This document shows, piece after piece, positions 1 to 9,015 of a stretch of 64,000 nt of DNA. Location: NCBI GenBank assembly GCA_030427145.1, contig JAUHWT010000009.1, positions 1 to 64,000 of the forward strand, written 5' to 3'. The DNA comes from Alphaproteobacteria bacterium. Lineage in GTDB: Bacteria > Pseudomonadota > Alphaproteobacteria > Rhodobacterales > Rhodobacteraceae. The notes under the pieces are model-generated. The model had not been told where the DNA came from and searched no databases. It was given only the letters and a program-made list of their open reading frames with translations. How positions within the stretch are numbered: the stretch's first letter is position 1; each line of letters opens with the position of its first letter. Both the position numbers and the translations under genes were made by a program.

Positions 1-163
1 CGCGGGCCTTCTCCTCAGGCGCGCCGTCAATCTCGTCATACGCCTTGAAGTCGCCAAACTGTTTCGTGATCGCCGCCGTCAGCGTAGTCTTGCCGTGGTC
101 AACATGGCCAATCGTGCCAACGTTCACATGCGGCTTCGTACGCTCAAACTTTTCCTTCGCCAT
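1..163 (-). CDS. tuf: Elongation factor Tu, N-terminal fragment
   Basis: This is the first 54 codons of EF-Tu, the GTPase that delivers aminoacyl-tRNA to the ribosome; the rest lies beyond the left edge. The opening residues [16 protein letters not shown] are typical, and the P-loop [10 protein letters not shown] is complete near residues 20-29. The ATG at 163 is preceded by an AGGA ribosome-binding site about nine bases upstream. The neighbour upstream is a polysaccharide gene rather than fusA, so this may be the second, stand-alone tuf copy that many proteobacteria carry; that is inference. A weak promoter (TTGCCT, then about 17 bases to TATCC) can be read in the 144 bases upstream on the same strand. 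Confidence 0.95.
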   Translation of the reverse strand, partial: MAKEKFERTKPHVNVGTIGHVDHGKTTLTAAITKQFGDFKAYDEIDGAPEEKAR

Positions 164-307
164 GATGCCATTTCCTAAGAATGCGGGGACAGCGAATTCG
201 CCCCCTGGGACAGTGCGCGCCCGGATAGAGATTTATGGCTGAAAAGGCAAGTGATTATGTCGGCACAGGCCTAGGTGCGCCCGCGACCGTGACATAGATA
301 TCCAATG

Positions 308-1672
308 TCAGGACACGGAACTGACCACAAACCGGATTTTCCCGGACTTCGTCCGTGGCAGCTCATCCAGGTATTCCAGGCGGATGTCGATGCCGGTTCC
401 CAGCCGCGACGCCAATTCCCGGGCGAGAAGCGTTTCGTCCTCCGGTCCGTAATGGTTCCCGCGTACGATTCTCAGCGCGGCCACTCCGGCCTGCTCCTGA
501 ACAAATTGGCTCGCACGGATGTTCACCATGTCCTTCAGAATATGATCGAGGCGGCCGACCCTGGCCCCGTTGGCAAGGACAAGGTAGTCCTCGGACCGAC
601 CGTCGATCCGCTCGACTGTTCGGCCCGGCAGGCCACAATCGCAGGAGCCGTCGACCGGAACCGCCAGATCGCCAACATCATATCTCAGGAGCGGGAAAGC
701 CGGATTGGTAAAATTAGTGCCGACAATCTGGCTGGTGCCATCTGCCTGCGGTAAAAACTCTACGGCGGCAAAATCCTCATCGACGTGGAGACAGCCATTT
801 TTGCATTCCGAAATGTTCGCGGCGGCTTCACACATTCCATAGTGCTGCAGTGGCTTCACACCAAAAGCGGACTGCATGAGCCGTGTCTGCTGGGCGGTCA
901 GGTTTTCGGCACCTATCGTCACGTGACGGATAGGCATCTCGAACCGCGCATCGGTTTCGAGTACACGCGCGGCGATAAGCGACAGCATCGACGGGTAGCC
1001 ATGCAGCCAGGTGAGCTTGCGCTGGCGGATGCCATCAATGTAACTGTCGAGGTTGTCCGGTGCCATATGATATGCGCTGAACATGACCTGACGCCCTGCG
1101 GCATTTATTCGCCAGAACGGTGGCTGCGACCTGGAGGGCTGCACCACGCTTCGACCTCCAAAATAGCCGCACCACGTCCCAGGAGTGATGCCGTGATGCT
1201 GACGGTAGCGCCACCAGACAGCCCACTGCTCACGTTCGGCCTTCCGCGTTGTAGGAAAGACCAAACCGGCCCCGGTTGTCCCACTGGTATGCTGGGTCAA
1301 CCGTTGCTCCGCCGGCACCGCGTCGGAAACAAAGGCCTCCACGTTTTCCTGGACGCTGGCCCTGGACAACACCGGGAGCGCGGAAAGGTCATTGAGGCCA
1401 CGGATATCCTCAGGCACGAGCCCGAGTTCGGAAAAAAGCTGCCTGTAATAAAGTGTGGTCGTCGCGGCGTGCCGCACGAAGGCCGCGAGACGCGCATCCC
1501 GGACCGCGGCGAATTCGGAATCACTCAGTGCGTGCCGCATTTTGTATTCGGCCAGAATTGCGTCGTATTCGGGACCATATCGACGCCGTTGGACCCTGTA
1601 ACCTTCCAGTGAACAGGCCAGATGCTGCGCCGGCACCGGCAGGTGCGCGTAGATCGCTTCCATCAGGCTCAT
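308..1672 (-). CDS. CapK/PaaK-like adenylate-forming enzyme of the polysaccharide cluster
   Basis: This 454-residue protein belongs to the phenylacetate-CoA ligase-like branch of the AMP-binding superfamily (CapK group). Such genes are common in capsule and exopolysaccharide loci, where the substrate is usually unknown. The ATP-binding signature HTSGTTGAGLVFPT lies near residue 128. A later YGMCEA motif and the C-terminal DELPRTKSGKIRF segment, with the catalytic-type lysine, are present, so the enzyme looks intact. The ATG at 1672 has an AGGAG eight bases upstream and overlaps the stop of the upstream glycosyltransferase as ATGA, indicating translational coupling. A likely role is activating an acid that decorates the polysaccharide; this is inferred from context. 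Confidence 0.85.
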   Translation of the reverse strand: MSLMEAIYAHLPVPAQHLACSLEGYRVQRRRYGPEYDAILAEYKMRHALSDSEFAAVRDARLAAFVRHAATTTLYYRQLFSELGLVPEDIRGLNDLSALPVLSRASVQENVEAFVSDAVPAEQRLTQHTSGTTGAGLVFPTTRKAEREQWAVWWRYRQHHGITPGTWCGYFGGRSVVQPSRSQPPFWRINAAGRQVMFSAYHMAPDNLDSYIDGIRQRKLTWLHGYPSMLSLIAARVLETDARFEMPIRHVTIGAENLTAQQTRLMQSAFGVKPLQHYGMCEAAANISECKNGCLHVDEDFAAVEFLPQADGTSQIVGTNFTNPAFPLLRYDVGDLAVPVDGSCDCGLPGRTVERIDGRSEDYLVLANGARVGRLDHILKDMVNIRASQFVQEQAGVAALRIVRGNHYGPEDETLLARELASRLGTGIDIRLEYLDELPRTKSGKIRFVVSSVS

Positions 1673-2889
1673 GTACGCGCTCCTGCCGGCCGGTTGACCT
1701 TGGTTGCCACGCCCTCGTGGTTGGGCATTGTGCGGCCGATGACCCGTTCAAACATCCTTCGGCTCGCTGCGACGAGATCGTCATGTGCAGCAAAACTTTG
1801 GGCGAACTCGAAACAGCGTTGCCGCTGGGCCGTGACCTCGCCAGCTGTCAGGGCCGACTGTTTTTTGAGCCAGGACGCAAATGCCTCCGCATCATTCAGC
1901 GACAGGTCGGCCCCGACACCTTTGGTCTGAAGGCTGCGCCAGGGGGTTTGGTCACTGACCAAAACAGGCGTTCCGGCGCCCAGCGCTTCGATAATCGCAT
2001 GGCCAAAATTTTCGCCGAGCGTCGGCAGAAAGAACAGATCCTGAGTGGATAGCAGTTGAGGAACCTGATGCGCCGGAACCGGATCCACCACTTCCACCTC
2101 AATGTGTTCTGGCAGACCGGCTATTTTCGCGCGGCATTCCTGCCAGTAGTGCGCGTCGTCGATAAAACCCACGATTGTAAAGCGAACCGGGACATCAACG
2201 GTCTTCAGGACATCAAGGGCGAATGTCAGGTTCTTCTTGGGCGAGATCCGCGACAGAAAGACGACCCGAAGTGGATCATTTGGCAACCGGGGTTGTTGGT
2301 CAGGCGCAGTGGCCGGCAATGGCCTGGGGATGTTGCTGGCCGTATGGATGCTGATGCGGGCCCCCATTACAGCGGCGATTTCATCCGCCTCGCTGCACGA
2401 TGAGGCGTGCCAGTGCACCATACGGTGCAGGCCGCTGAGCTTGGTCCCGGCTATGAAGAGGCGTTTCTTCCCGGATTTGATTTTCAGGGCACCTGGTGAA
2501 AACTCTCCCCGCGGAGCAACAATGACCGGACGCCGGCCCTTGCCCCGGGTGAGATTCGCCAGACAGGGGGACAGCATCGTCCAAATGTCGAAAAAGCTGT
2601 TAAGATAGAGTGCGTGATGTGGGGTATCGGCGAGGATCTGGCGAATCTGACTAATGCGCCCCTGCGTCGAATCCAAATAACGGACCTGCCCCGAGCCGAC
2701 CGGGTTCCATTCGTCCAGCCAGACATCCGGGTATGGTCCGGGATCGCCGGAGTCGCGGTCGCGGGCGACAATCCGGAATTCGAAATCACCGCTAAGGGCT
2801 TCAGTCAGATTGGAAATGCTCTGGATCGGCCCACCAGCCTTGAAACCCGGCAGGTAAAATTTGTTGAATACCATTATTGTCGGACGCAT
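1669..2889 (-). CDS. Family GT4 glycosyltransferase
   Basis: This is a retaining, GT-B-fold glycosyltransferase of about 406 residues that would add a sugar to the lipid-linked polysaccharide intermediate at the inner face of the cytoplasmic membrane. The N-terminal domain begins MRPTIMVFNKFYLPGFKAGG, with the glycine-rich acceptor-site loop. The donor domain contains VVFLSRISPKKNL and the EX7E-type element ENFGHAIIEALGAGTPV. I place the start at 2889 because GAGGAG then sits nine bases upstream; an in-frame ATG at 2895 is too close to it. It lies between wecC and the CapK-like gene and overlaps the latter by four bases, so all are probably one operon. Donor and acceptor cannot be told from sequence. 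Confidence 0.9.
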   Translation of the reverse strand: MRPTIMVFNKFYLPGFKAGGPIQSISNLTEALSGDFEFRIVARDRDSGDPGPYPDVWLDEWNPVGSGQVRYLDSTQGRISQIRQILADTPHHALYLNSFFDIWTMLSPCLANLTRGKGRRPVIVAPRGEFSPGALKIKSGKKRLFIAGTKLSGLHRMVHWHASSCSEADEIAAVMGARISIHTASNIPRPLPATAPDQQPRLPNDPLRVVFLSRISPKKNLTFALDVLKTVDVPVRFTIVGFIDDAHYWQECRAKIAGLPEHIEVEVVDPVPAHQVPQLLSTQDLFFLPTLGENFGHAIIEALGAGTPVLVSDQTPWRSLQTKGVGADLSLNDAEAFASWLKKQSALTAGEVTAQRQRCFEFAQSFAAHDDLVAASRRMFERVIGRTMPNHEGVATKVNRPAGART

Positions 2890-2931
2890 GGACATCAGCT
2901 CCTCTATTGCCACCACAGCCGGATCGCAGGA

Positions 2932-4266
2932 TCAAACCGGGAACGGGCTTCGAGCCCGAACGTTTGGCGTCGCCCGTTTGCCGTGGGTGAGCCCGCATGT
3001 GTCGATCACCGGCACCGACAGATTGAAGTCGAGCGTGGAAAACTCCTGGTGAGCCACGAGCAGGAGAATAATGTCGGCGTTTGCAAGCCCCTCTTCGGAG
3101 CCGACAAGTGAGGCGTGGCGCCCAAGGTCTGAAGGAAGCGCGGATACGTGAGGATCGACCGCAAGGATATCCATGTCGCCCTGCCCGGCCAGTTGGCGCG
3201 CGATGTTTAAGGCGGGACTCTCGCGCAGATCGTCGATGTCAGGCTTGAACGTCAGCCCAAAACAGGCGACCCGTGGCGGACGACCGATCCGCCCGGAAAT
3301 GTCGGTGGCGGTCTCCGTGACCTGTTGGATGACCCAGTCCGGCTTGGAATCGTTGACCTCCCGCGCGGTACGAATGATGCGCGCCTCTTCGGGTGCCGAT
3401 GACACTATGAACCATGGGTCGACGGCAATGCAGTGACCGCCAACACCTGGTCCAGGTTGAAGAATGTTGACCCTGGGATGCCGGTTGGAGAGACCAATCA
3501 GCTCGCGCACATCTATATCCAATCGGTCACAGATCATGGAGAGTTCGTTCGCAAACGCGATGTTCACGTCGCGAAAGCTGTTCTCCGCCAGCTTGGCCAG
3601 CTCAGCGGTACGGGCATCCGTTTTGAAACACCGTCCCTCGACAATCGTCTCATAGAGTTCCACGGCACGTTCGGCACAGCCGGGGGTGATGCCACCAATG
3701 ACGCGGTCATTGTGTACGATTTCAAATATGGCGCGGCCGGGCAGGACCCGTTCGGGGCAATGCGCGACATGGATGTCGGGCGCCATGCCATGAGCCCCGG
3801 GAAAAACGAGATCCGGGCGTTCTTCCGCCATCCAGCGCGCTACGGCTTCACTCGCGCCGACTGGCGAGGTGGATTCGAGCACCACGAGATTGCCGGGTTC
3901 AAGGACTCTCGCAATGGATTGGCAGGCAGCCTCGACGTAAGACAGGTTCGGACTACGGTCACCTGCCCGAAACGGGGTTGGGACCGCAATCAGAAATGCA
4001 TCAGCGGGCTCAGGCTCGGACGTGGCCCGTAGAAAGCCGAGCGCAACCGTAGATTTTACGGCATCGCCCAGACCCGGTTCCTCAATGTGGATCTCCCCGC
4101 GATTAACGCAGTCGACGGTTTCCTGCCGCGTGTCGACGCCGATCACCTTCATGTCCCGCGACGCGAACATCGCAGCTGTCGGCAGACCGATATACCCCAG
4201 GCCGATGACTGAAATAGTCGCGAACGGTTTTGGCATCGGCTGAAAATCCGATCTGCTCATTTTCAT
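2932..4266 (-). CDS. wecC: UDP-N-acetyl-D-mannosamine dehydrogenase
   Basis: The enzyme oxidises UDP-ManNAc to UDP-N-acetylmannosaminuronate with two NAD+. The Rossmann motif ISVIGLGYIGLPTAAMFAS opens the protein, LAENSFRDVNIAFANELS forms the central helix, and GVGGHCIAVDPWF carries the catalytic cysteine. The C-terminal UDP-binding domain includes GLTFKPDIDDLRESPA. The full length of about 444 residues suits the family. The start at 4266 has GGGAGA about eight bases upstream and matches the normal N-terminus; an open frame continues further upstream but that stretch is the end of wecB. Together with WecB it supplies ManNAcA for the polysaccharide. The 163-base out-of-frame overlap with wecB is unusual. 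Confidence 0.93.
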   Translation of the reverse strand: MKMSRSDFQPMPKPFATISVIGLGYIGLPTAAMFASRDMKVIGVDTRQETVDCVNRGEIHIEEPGLGDAVKSTVALGFLRATSEPEPADAFLIAVPTPFRAGDRSPNLSYVEAACQSIARVLEPGNLVVLESTSPVGASEAVARWMAEERPDLVFPGAHGMAPDIHVAHCPERVLPGRAIFEIVHNDRVIGGITPGCAERAVELYETIVEGRCFKTDARTAELAKLAENSFRDVNIAFANELSMICDRLDIDVRELIGLSNRHPRVNILQPGPGVGGHCIAVDPWFIVSSAPEEARIIRTAREVNDSKPDWVIQQVTETATDISGRIGRPPRVACFGLTFKPDIDDLRESPALNIARQLAGQGDMDILAVDPHVSALPSDLGRHASLVGSEEGLANADIILLLVAHQEFSTLDFNLSVPVIDTCGLTHGKRATPNVRARSPFPV

Positions 4267-5422
4267 GGGTAATCTCCCTGGGGGCATGTTCCGCGGCGAA
4301 ACGCTGAATAACTGAGGTAATGCGGTCGGCGGCCCGTCCATCGCCGTAGCAGTTAAGGGACCGTTCCGTGGATTGATACGCGTCCAGGTCATCGAGTATT
4401 TTGCCGACCCCGGAGACGATCTGATCGATATCTGTTCCGACCAGCCTGACACCGCCGGCTGCGACGGCTTCCGGCCTCTCGGTGGTTTCCCGCATGACCA
4501 GCACGGGCTTGCCGAGGGACGGGGCTTCTTCCTGGACACCACCGGAATCAGTTAGGATTACGTCGGCCCGGTTCATCAGATAGACAAAGGGCAGGTATTC
4601 CTGCGGAGCAATCAGCCGCACGTTCGGAATTGCGCCAAGTCTGGTCTCGACCGGTCCCTTGACGGCGGGGTTGAGATGGACCGGATAGACAATCTCGAGA
4701 TCAGGCCGTTGCGAAAGGGCCGACAATGCAAGGCAGATTCGTTCAAAACCATCCCCGAAGCTCTCACGACGGTGGCCGGTAACGAGAAGCGTCCGTTTGG
4801 ACGGGTCGAGCTCGAAACGATGCTCCAGCGAGCGCGCCAGACCTGGATCGGCTTTTAGTTTGGCTGCAGCCTGATGAAGGGCGTCGATAACAGTATTGCC
4901 GGTGATGTGGATGGATTCGGGCACGACGTTCTCGGCGAGCAGGTTGTCCCGGGCCACCCTGGTGGGAGCGAAATGTACTGAAGCTATGGCGCCGGCCACC
5001 TTTCGGTTCACCTCCTCGGGCCACGGAGAGAGAATATTGCCGGTGCGAAGTCCGGCCTCCACATGTCCGACAGGGACCCGCGCGTAGTATGATGCCAATG
5101 AAGCGCCCAGGGTCGTCGTGGTGTCACCGTGCACGAGAACCAGTCCAGGATCGAAGGTCTCCAACGGCCCCTTCATGCCTTTGAGGACTGCCGATGTAAG
5201 CGAATTCAGGTCCTGCCCCGGCGCCATGAGATCGAGGTCAAAGTCCGGAGTAATCTGGAACAGATCAAGGACCTGATCGAGCATCTGGCGGTGCTGGGCC
5301 GTGACGCAGACACCCACCCTGATCCCCTCGGCCATGGCAAGGCTCCGGACCACCGGGGCCATTTTGATCGCCTCGGGCCGGGTGCCAAACACCGCGAGAA
5401 CCCTGAATTCCGGAACCGACAT
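4103..5422 (-). CDS. wecB: UDP-N-acetylglucosamine 2-epimerase with an extended tail
   Basis: WecB converts UDP-GlcNAc to UDP-ManNAc, the substrate of the WecC encoded next. The family features FGTRPEAIKMAPVV, VHGDTTTTLGA, HVEAGLRT, TGHRRESFG and LTDSGGVQEEAPSLGKPVLV are all present in order. A usual WecB ends near residue 375-390, which here coincides with the wecC start. The frame nevertheless stays open for about 53 more codons inside wecC, giving an arginine-rich tail that does not look like the family. Loss of the ancestral stop, or a sequence error near 4260-4270, would explain it. The ATG at 5422 is chosen because AAGGA lies upstream at an acceptable distance; a TTG at 5434 directly abuts that sequence. 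Confidence 0.9.
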   Translation of the reverse strand: MSVPEFRVLAVFGTRPEAIKMAPVVRSLAMAEGIRVGVCVTAQHRQMLDQVLDLFQITPDFDLDLMAPGQDLNSLTSAVLKGMKGPLETFDPGLVLVHGDTTTTLGASLASYYARVPVGHVEAGLRTGNILSPWPEEVNRKVAGAIASVHFAPTRVARDNLLAENVVPESIHITGNTVIDALHQAAAKLKADPGLARSLEHRFELDPSKRTLLVTGHRRESFGDGFERICLALSALSQRPDLEIVYPVHLNPAVKGPVETRLGAIPNVRLIAPQEYLPFVYLMNRADVILTDSGGVQEEAPSLGKPVLVMRETTERPEAVAAGGVRLVGTDIDQIVSGVGKILDDLDAYQSTERSLNCYGDGRAADRITSVIQRFAAEHAPREITHENEQIGFSADAKTVRDYFSHRPGVYRSADSCDVRVAGHEGDRRRHAAGNRRLR

Positions 5423-5805
5423 TGGCCCATCCAATCCTTCGTTTCAGGTCACGTGGTACTGAAACGGCAACCTGCATGATCCGGCTGCGGGCCTCTGGAA
5501 AACCAGAGATTTCAGCAGCTTGTGAATCAGGTTCGTGAGACCCGCAGAAATTGCGGCCAGCCAGCTTCGCCGACATGGCACGTTGAGGGCAATAAGTCGC
5601 CAGTAGAGTTAATCTCGCGTAAATGTCGTCAATTTACTGAAACAACCGACCCATTTTGCACGCGGCCTGGGTCAGGTTCGGCTTTTTCGGGTGACCCGAA
5701 AAAATTGATTAAAAATTAGGTAATCGGTGCTGATCTGCGCGAGCCGGGCGTCAGGTACGCCCGTATTTTCGGTGCAACCAGGTGAGTAGAGAGCAGACAA
5801 ATTTG
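5423..5805. promoter_or_regulatory. Divergent promoter region between wecB and the TPR lipoprotein gene
   Basis: This 383-base stretch separates the leftward wecB operon from the rightward export operon and must hold both promoters. It becomes AT-rich between about 5600 and 5730. No convincing gene is seen. The clearest element is the perfect palindrome at 5683-5703, listed separately. I could not assign -35 and -10 boxes with confidence. Confidence 0.6.
5683..5703. promoter_or_regulatory. Perfect 21-bp palindrome, candidate operator
   Basis: Two ten-base arms (left arm TTTTTCGGGT, right arm ACCCGAAAAA) flank a single central G. It resembles a terminator stem, but no gene ends nearby: both flanking genes start here and run outward. 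A dimeric regulator binding site controlling both polysaccharide operons is therefore the better reading. The regulator is unknown. Confidence 0.5.
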
Positions 5806-8800
5806 ATGCCAGCGTCCAACCACACGATTTCCTGCATGTTTGCCGCGTTCCTCGCGCTAAGCTCATGTGACACCCCAAAAGAACGGGCGCAGGAACACCT
5901 GTCGCGTGGGATGAGCCTTCTCTCGGCGGGTGAGATGCACGCCGCTCGAAATGAGTTCCGAAACAGCTTTCGTCTCGACCCCGGCCTGCTGGATGCCCGC
6001 AGGCAATATGCGGAAATTTCCGCATCGCAGGGCAGTTTTACTGAGGCCATTTCACAGTACCTCACGATCCTGCAGGAGAAGCCTGACAGTGTTTCCGACC
6101 TGAACGCGCTTGCCGATCTTGCGCTTCGTGCCGGCGACCTCGAACTGGCCGGGATCCAAGTTGAGCGCGCTCTGGCGATTGAGCCCGACAATGGCGAGAC
6201 CCGCAGTCTTGCAGCGGCAATCGATTACACGGACCCAACCCGAAGGGAGGCGGCAGTCGTTACGGCAAAGGCTGTTCTGAAGGAATTTCCGGACAATCTG
6301 CGCGCGCATGAACTGCTGATCGTTGATCGGTTGGCCAAAGGTGATTCCGGCGCGGCACTTGAGCTGCTGGATAAAGCGACGCAGGAAGCTGGACCGCAAC
6401 TCAGCCTGGAATTTCTGAAACTCCAGGCTCTTGACCGTGACGGAGCCGCTGAAGCGGTCGCAACACAGTTGAAACGCATGGCGCGGAAGTTTCCAAATAA
6501 TCGACGGGTAATGATTTCATTTGGCGACTGGTTCGCAGGAAGCAATCGAACTGATGAGGCACTGGCATTCCTCGATACCCTTCCTGCAACGGACACTGCA
6601 CCAATACTGGCCGCTCGGATTGCTCTCCTGCGCAAAGCCGGTCGCGATGAGGAAGCCGAGCGGCATCTGGCTGGACTACGCGAGGAATTCCCTGAACTGA
6701 AGTGGGTGCCTGCGAGCGGTGTTTCGGGTGCGGCCCAGGGAACACTGAATGATCTGCCAAACTCGGCAGACGCGATTCGCCAGGCAATCGCTGCGCGGCT
6801 TGAACTGGTGGCGAGGGACCCCGGCAATGTAACGGCCCATACCGAACTGGCCGAACTGGCTTTGCGGGTGAACGACCTCGCACTGGCGAAACGCCATGTG
6901 GACCTTGCTAACGAACTTGCCGACGATGATACAGACATCCAGGCAATCAAGGCAGCGGTTGATGTCCGTGAACCAGCGACGCGGGATACGGCTATTCTAA
7001 TGGCAAAGGACGTGCTGGCCACCGCTCCGGACAATCCTCGCGCCCATCAGGCGGTCATTGCCGCACATATGCTGAATGGAGACCCGTCAGCGGCGCTGAC
7101 TGCTGTGGAAACGGCTCTTGAGCATGCCAATGGCGATGAAACGCTCAACGTCATGAAGCTTTCGATTCTGGAGAAAATGCAGGACGACGTGGCCGTTGGA
7201 CAGCAGCTTGTCGCGATGGTCGGGATGTTCCCGGAAAACATGGCGATGCGGCAGGCGCTGGTTGGCTGGAATGCGCGGCGCGGCAATGTGAGCGAAGGAG
7301 AAGCCGTTCTGAGGGCTGGGATCAAACCGACGTCACAGGTGGAGGACCGGCTGGCGGTCGTCAAATATCTTCTGGAGATGCGCGGCGAGGATGCCGCGCG
7401 TACCGAGCTTGAGGATCTGATCAATACGCAGGTTTCCGCAACGCCGTATCAGGTGGCCCTGGCCGATCTGGAGTATTCGCTCGGAAACACGGATACGGCG
7501 GTTTCATACCTGCGCCGCGTCCAGAGCCGTACCGATGACGCGAGGGTTTCGACGAGATATGCGCAACTCCTCGCAGCACAGCGTTCCATGAAGGAAGCCG
7601 CCCGGGTCGTGAACGAAGTCTTGGACGAACACCCGGACTTCTCCGGTGCTTTGAAACTTCGGGCGCAGCTGCATATCCACGCGGATGATCCTGACACCGC
7701 GCTCGTGGATTTACGTAATGCCGCGACGAACACTCCAAACGATCCTGAGATTTTCTCGATCATGGCCATGGCCCACCAGCGGGCGGGTGCCGCGGAACTC
7801 CGAGGCGATGCTCTGGGAATGGCCGCTCGCGCGTCGAATTATAGCGTGGCTGAAACCCTGCGTTACGCCAACTATCTGATGAATCAGGGTGACACGGGAG
7901 CAGCCGAAGTTGCGGTTCAAACCTCCCTCGCCCGTCATGCTGGAAGTACCGAACTGCTGACGTTTCTCGGTCGGATACACCTCGCGCGCTCAGACTGGGG
8001 TCGCGCCGAACAGGTTGCGGACAGACTTTCGGAGGGTGGGAATCCGACAGCCGAAAGGTCGGCATCATTACTTAGGGCAGAAGTTTTTCAGGCTCAGGGG
8101 CGTGAAGCCGAACGTCTTGAGGTGCTGACCCGTTTGGTGACGAAAACCGGTGATCCGGCGGCACTCCCTGAACTGGTTAAAGCCCACGTCAATAATGGCG
8201 AAATCGCGACTGCGATGAGATACGTCGATGACGTCCTGGCCAAACAGCCGGACGACGAAGCGGCGCGCCTGCTAAAAGCCGGCATCCTCGTGTCGGACGG
8301 CAAACCGTCGGCCGCAGAGGCAGAGTATCGCGCGCTCATCGAACGCCATCCGACCCAAAGCCAGGCCTATGAACTACTCCATGTTCTGCTGGAAGAGCAG
8401 GGAAAGACAGCCGAGGCCGCCATTGTGCTTGACCGGGGCATCGAAAATGCCAGCGACAAAACGGGCCTATTGATCTCAAAAGCGGGCCAGCTGGAGCTCT
8501 CCGGCGATATCCCTGGCGCGCTCGAAATCTTTGAAAGTCTGTACCGAAGGGACAGCTCGAACCCTTGGGTCGCGAACAATCTCGCGAGTCTGTTGACCTT
8601 CGAGGAACAGGACGAAGGCACGCTCGACCGCGCTTACGCAATCGCCCGCCGATTCAGGGATACCGACAATCCATATTTCCAGGACACGTATGGCTGGATT
8701 CTGCACCTGCGTGGCGACCCGGACGAGGCGCTCCGTTACCTCAGAGCCGCATCGGAACAGTTGCCTGACAATGCTCAGATAAGTTTCCACTTGGCAGAGG

Positions 8801-8952
8801 CCCGTCTGGCCGCAGGTGACCCTGATGCGGCCCGCCACGCCTATGAAACCGCACTAATTCAGGCGCGTAAAGGCGCCCCCCTGCCCCAAATTTCTCTGGT
8901 CGAACAACGCCTGTCCCAACCGGGCCTGAGCGCAATGACCGGGACCAACTGA
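5806..8952 (+). CDS. Large TPR-repeat lipoprotein (PrsT-like) of the polysaccharide export locus
   Basis: This 1048-residue protein starts with a short signal peptide and a lipobox (LALSSC, with cysteine at residue 21), so it is probably a lipoprotein facing the periplasm. The rest is helical tetratricopeptide repeats recognisable by recurring patterns such as ALAIEPDN, AELALRVNDLALAKRHVD and NNLASLL. Large TPR lipoproteins of this kind (for example PrsT) accompany polysaccharide export systems, where they are thought to scaffold export or polymerisation components. The ATG at 5806 is preferred over a GTG at 5782 because it gives a normal signal peptide and has GAGAG upstream. It is followed 63 bases later by the Wzc-like gene. 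No exosortase or PEP-CTERM protein is present in the window. Confidence 0.8.
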   Translation: MPASNHTISCMFAAFLALSSCDTPKERAQEHLSRGMSLLSAGEMHAARNEFRNSFRLDPGLLDARRQYAEISASQGSFTEAISQYLTILQEKPDSVSDLNALADLALRAGDLELAGIQVERALAIEPDNGETRSLAAAIDYTDPTRREAAVVTAKAVLKEFPDNLRAHELLIVDRLAKGDSGAALELLDKATQEAGPQLSLEFLKLQALDRDGAAEAVATQLKRMARKFPNNRRVMISFGDWFAGSNRTDEALAFLDTLPATDTAPILAARIALLRKAGRDEEAERHLAGLREEFPELKWVPASGVSGAAQGTLNDLPNSADAIRQAIAARLELVARDPGNVTAHTELAELALRVNDLALAKRHVDLANELADDDTDIQAIKAAVDVREPATRDTAILMAKDVLATAPDNPRAHQAVIAAHMLNGDPSAALTAVETALEHANGDETLNVMKLSILEKMQDDVAVGQQLVAMVGMFPENMAMRQALVGWNARRGNVSEGEAVLRAGIKPTSQVEDRLAVVKYLLEMRGEDAARTELEDLINTQVSATPYQVALADLEYSLGNTDTAVSYLRRVQSRTDDARVSTRYAQLLAAQRSMKEAARVVNEVLDEHPDFSGALKLRAQLHIHADDPDTALVDLRNAATNTPNDPEIFSIMAMAHQRAGAAELRGDALGMAARASNYSVAETLRYANYLMNQGDTGAAEVAVQTSLARHAGSTELLTFLGRIHLARSDWGRAEQVADRLSEGGNPTAERSASLLRAEVFQAQGREAERLEVLTRLVTKTGDPAALPELVKAHVNNGEIATAMRYVDDVLAKQPDDEAARLLKAGILVSDGKPSAAEAEYRALIERHPTQSQAYELLHVLLEEQGKTAEAAIVLDRGIENASDKTGLLISKAGQLELSGDIPGALEIFESLYRRDSSNPWVANNLASLLTFEEQDEGTLDRAYAIARRFRDTDNPYFQDTYGWILHLRGDPDEALRYLRAASEQLPDNAQISFHLAEARLAAGDPDAARHAYETALIQARKGAPLPQISLVEQRLSQPGLSAMTGTN

Positions 8953-9015
8953 CCATGTGGACCCAGACCCCATGCAGGACACCGAGATCCAACAGCTTTT
9001 TGGTTTGAATACGGT

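Noticed and set aside
5683-5703. Reading the 21-bp palindrome as an intrinsic terminator
   Set aside because: Flanking genes diverge and none ends near it, so an operator is more likely.
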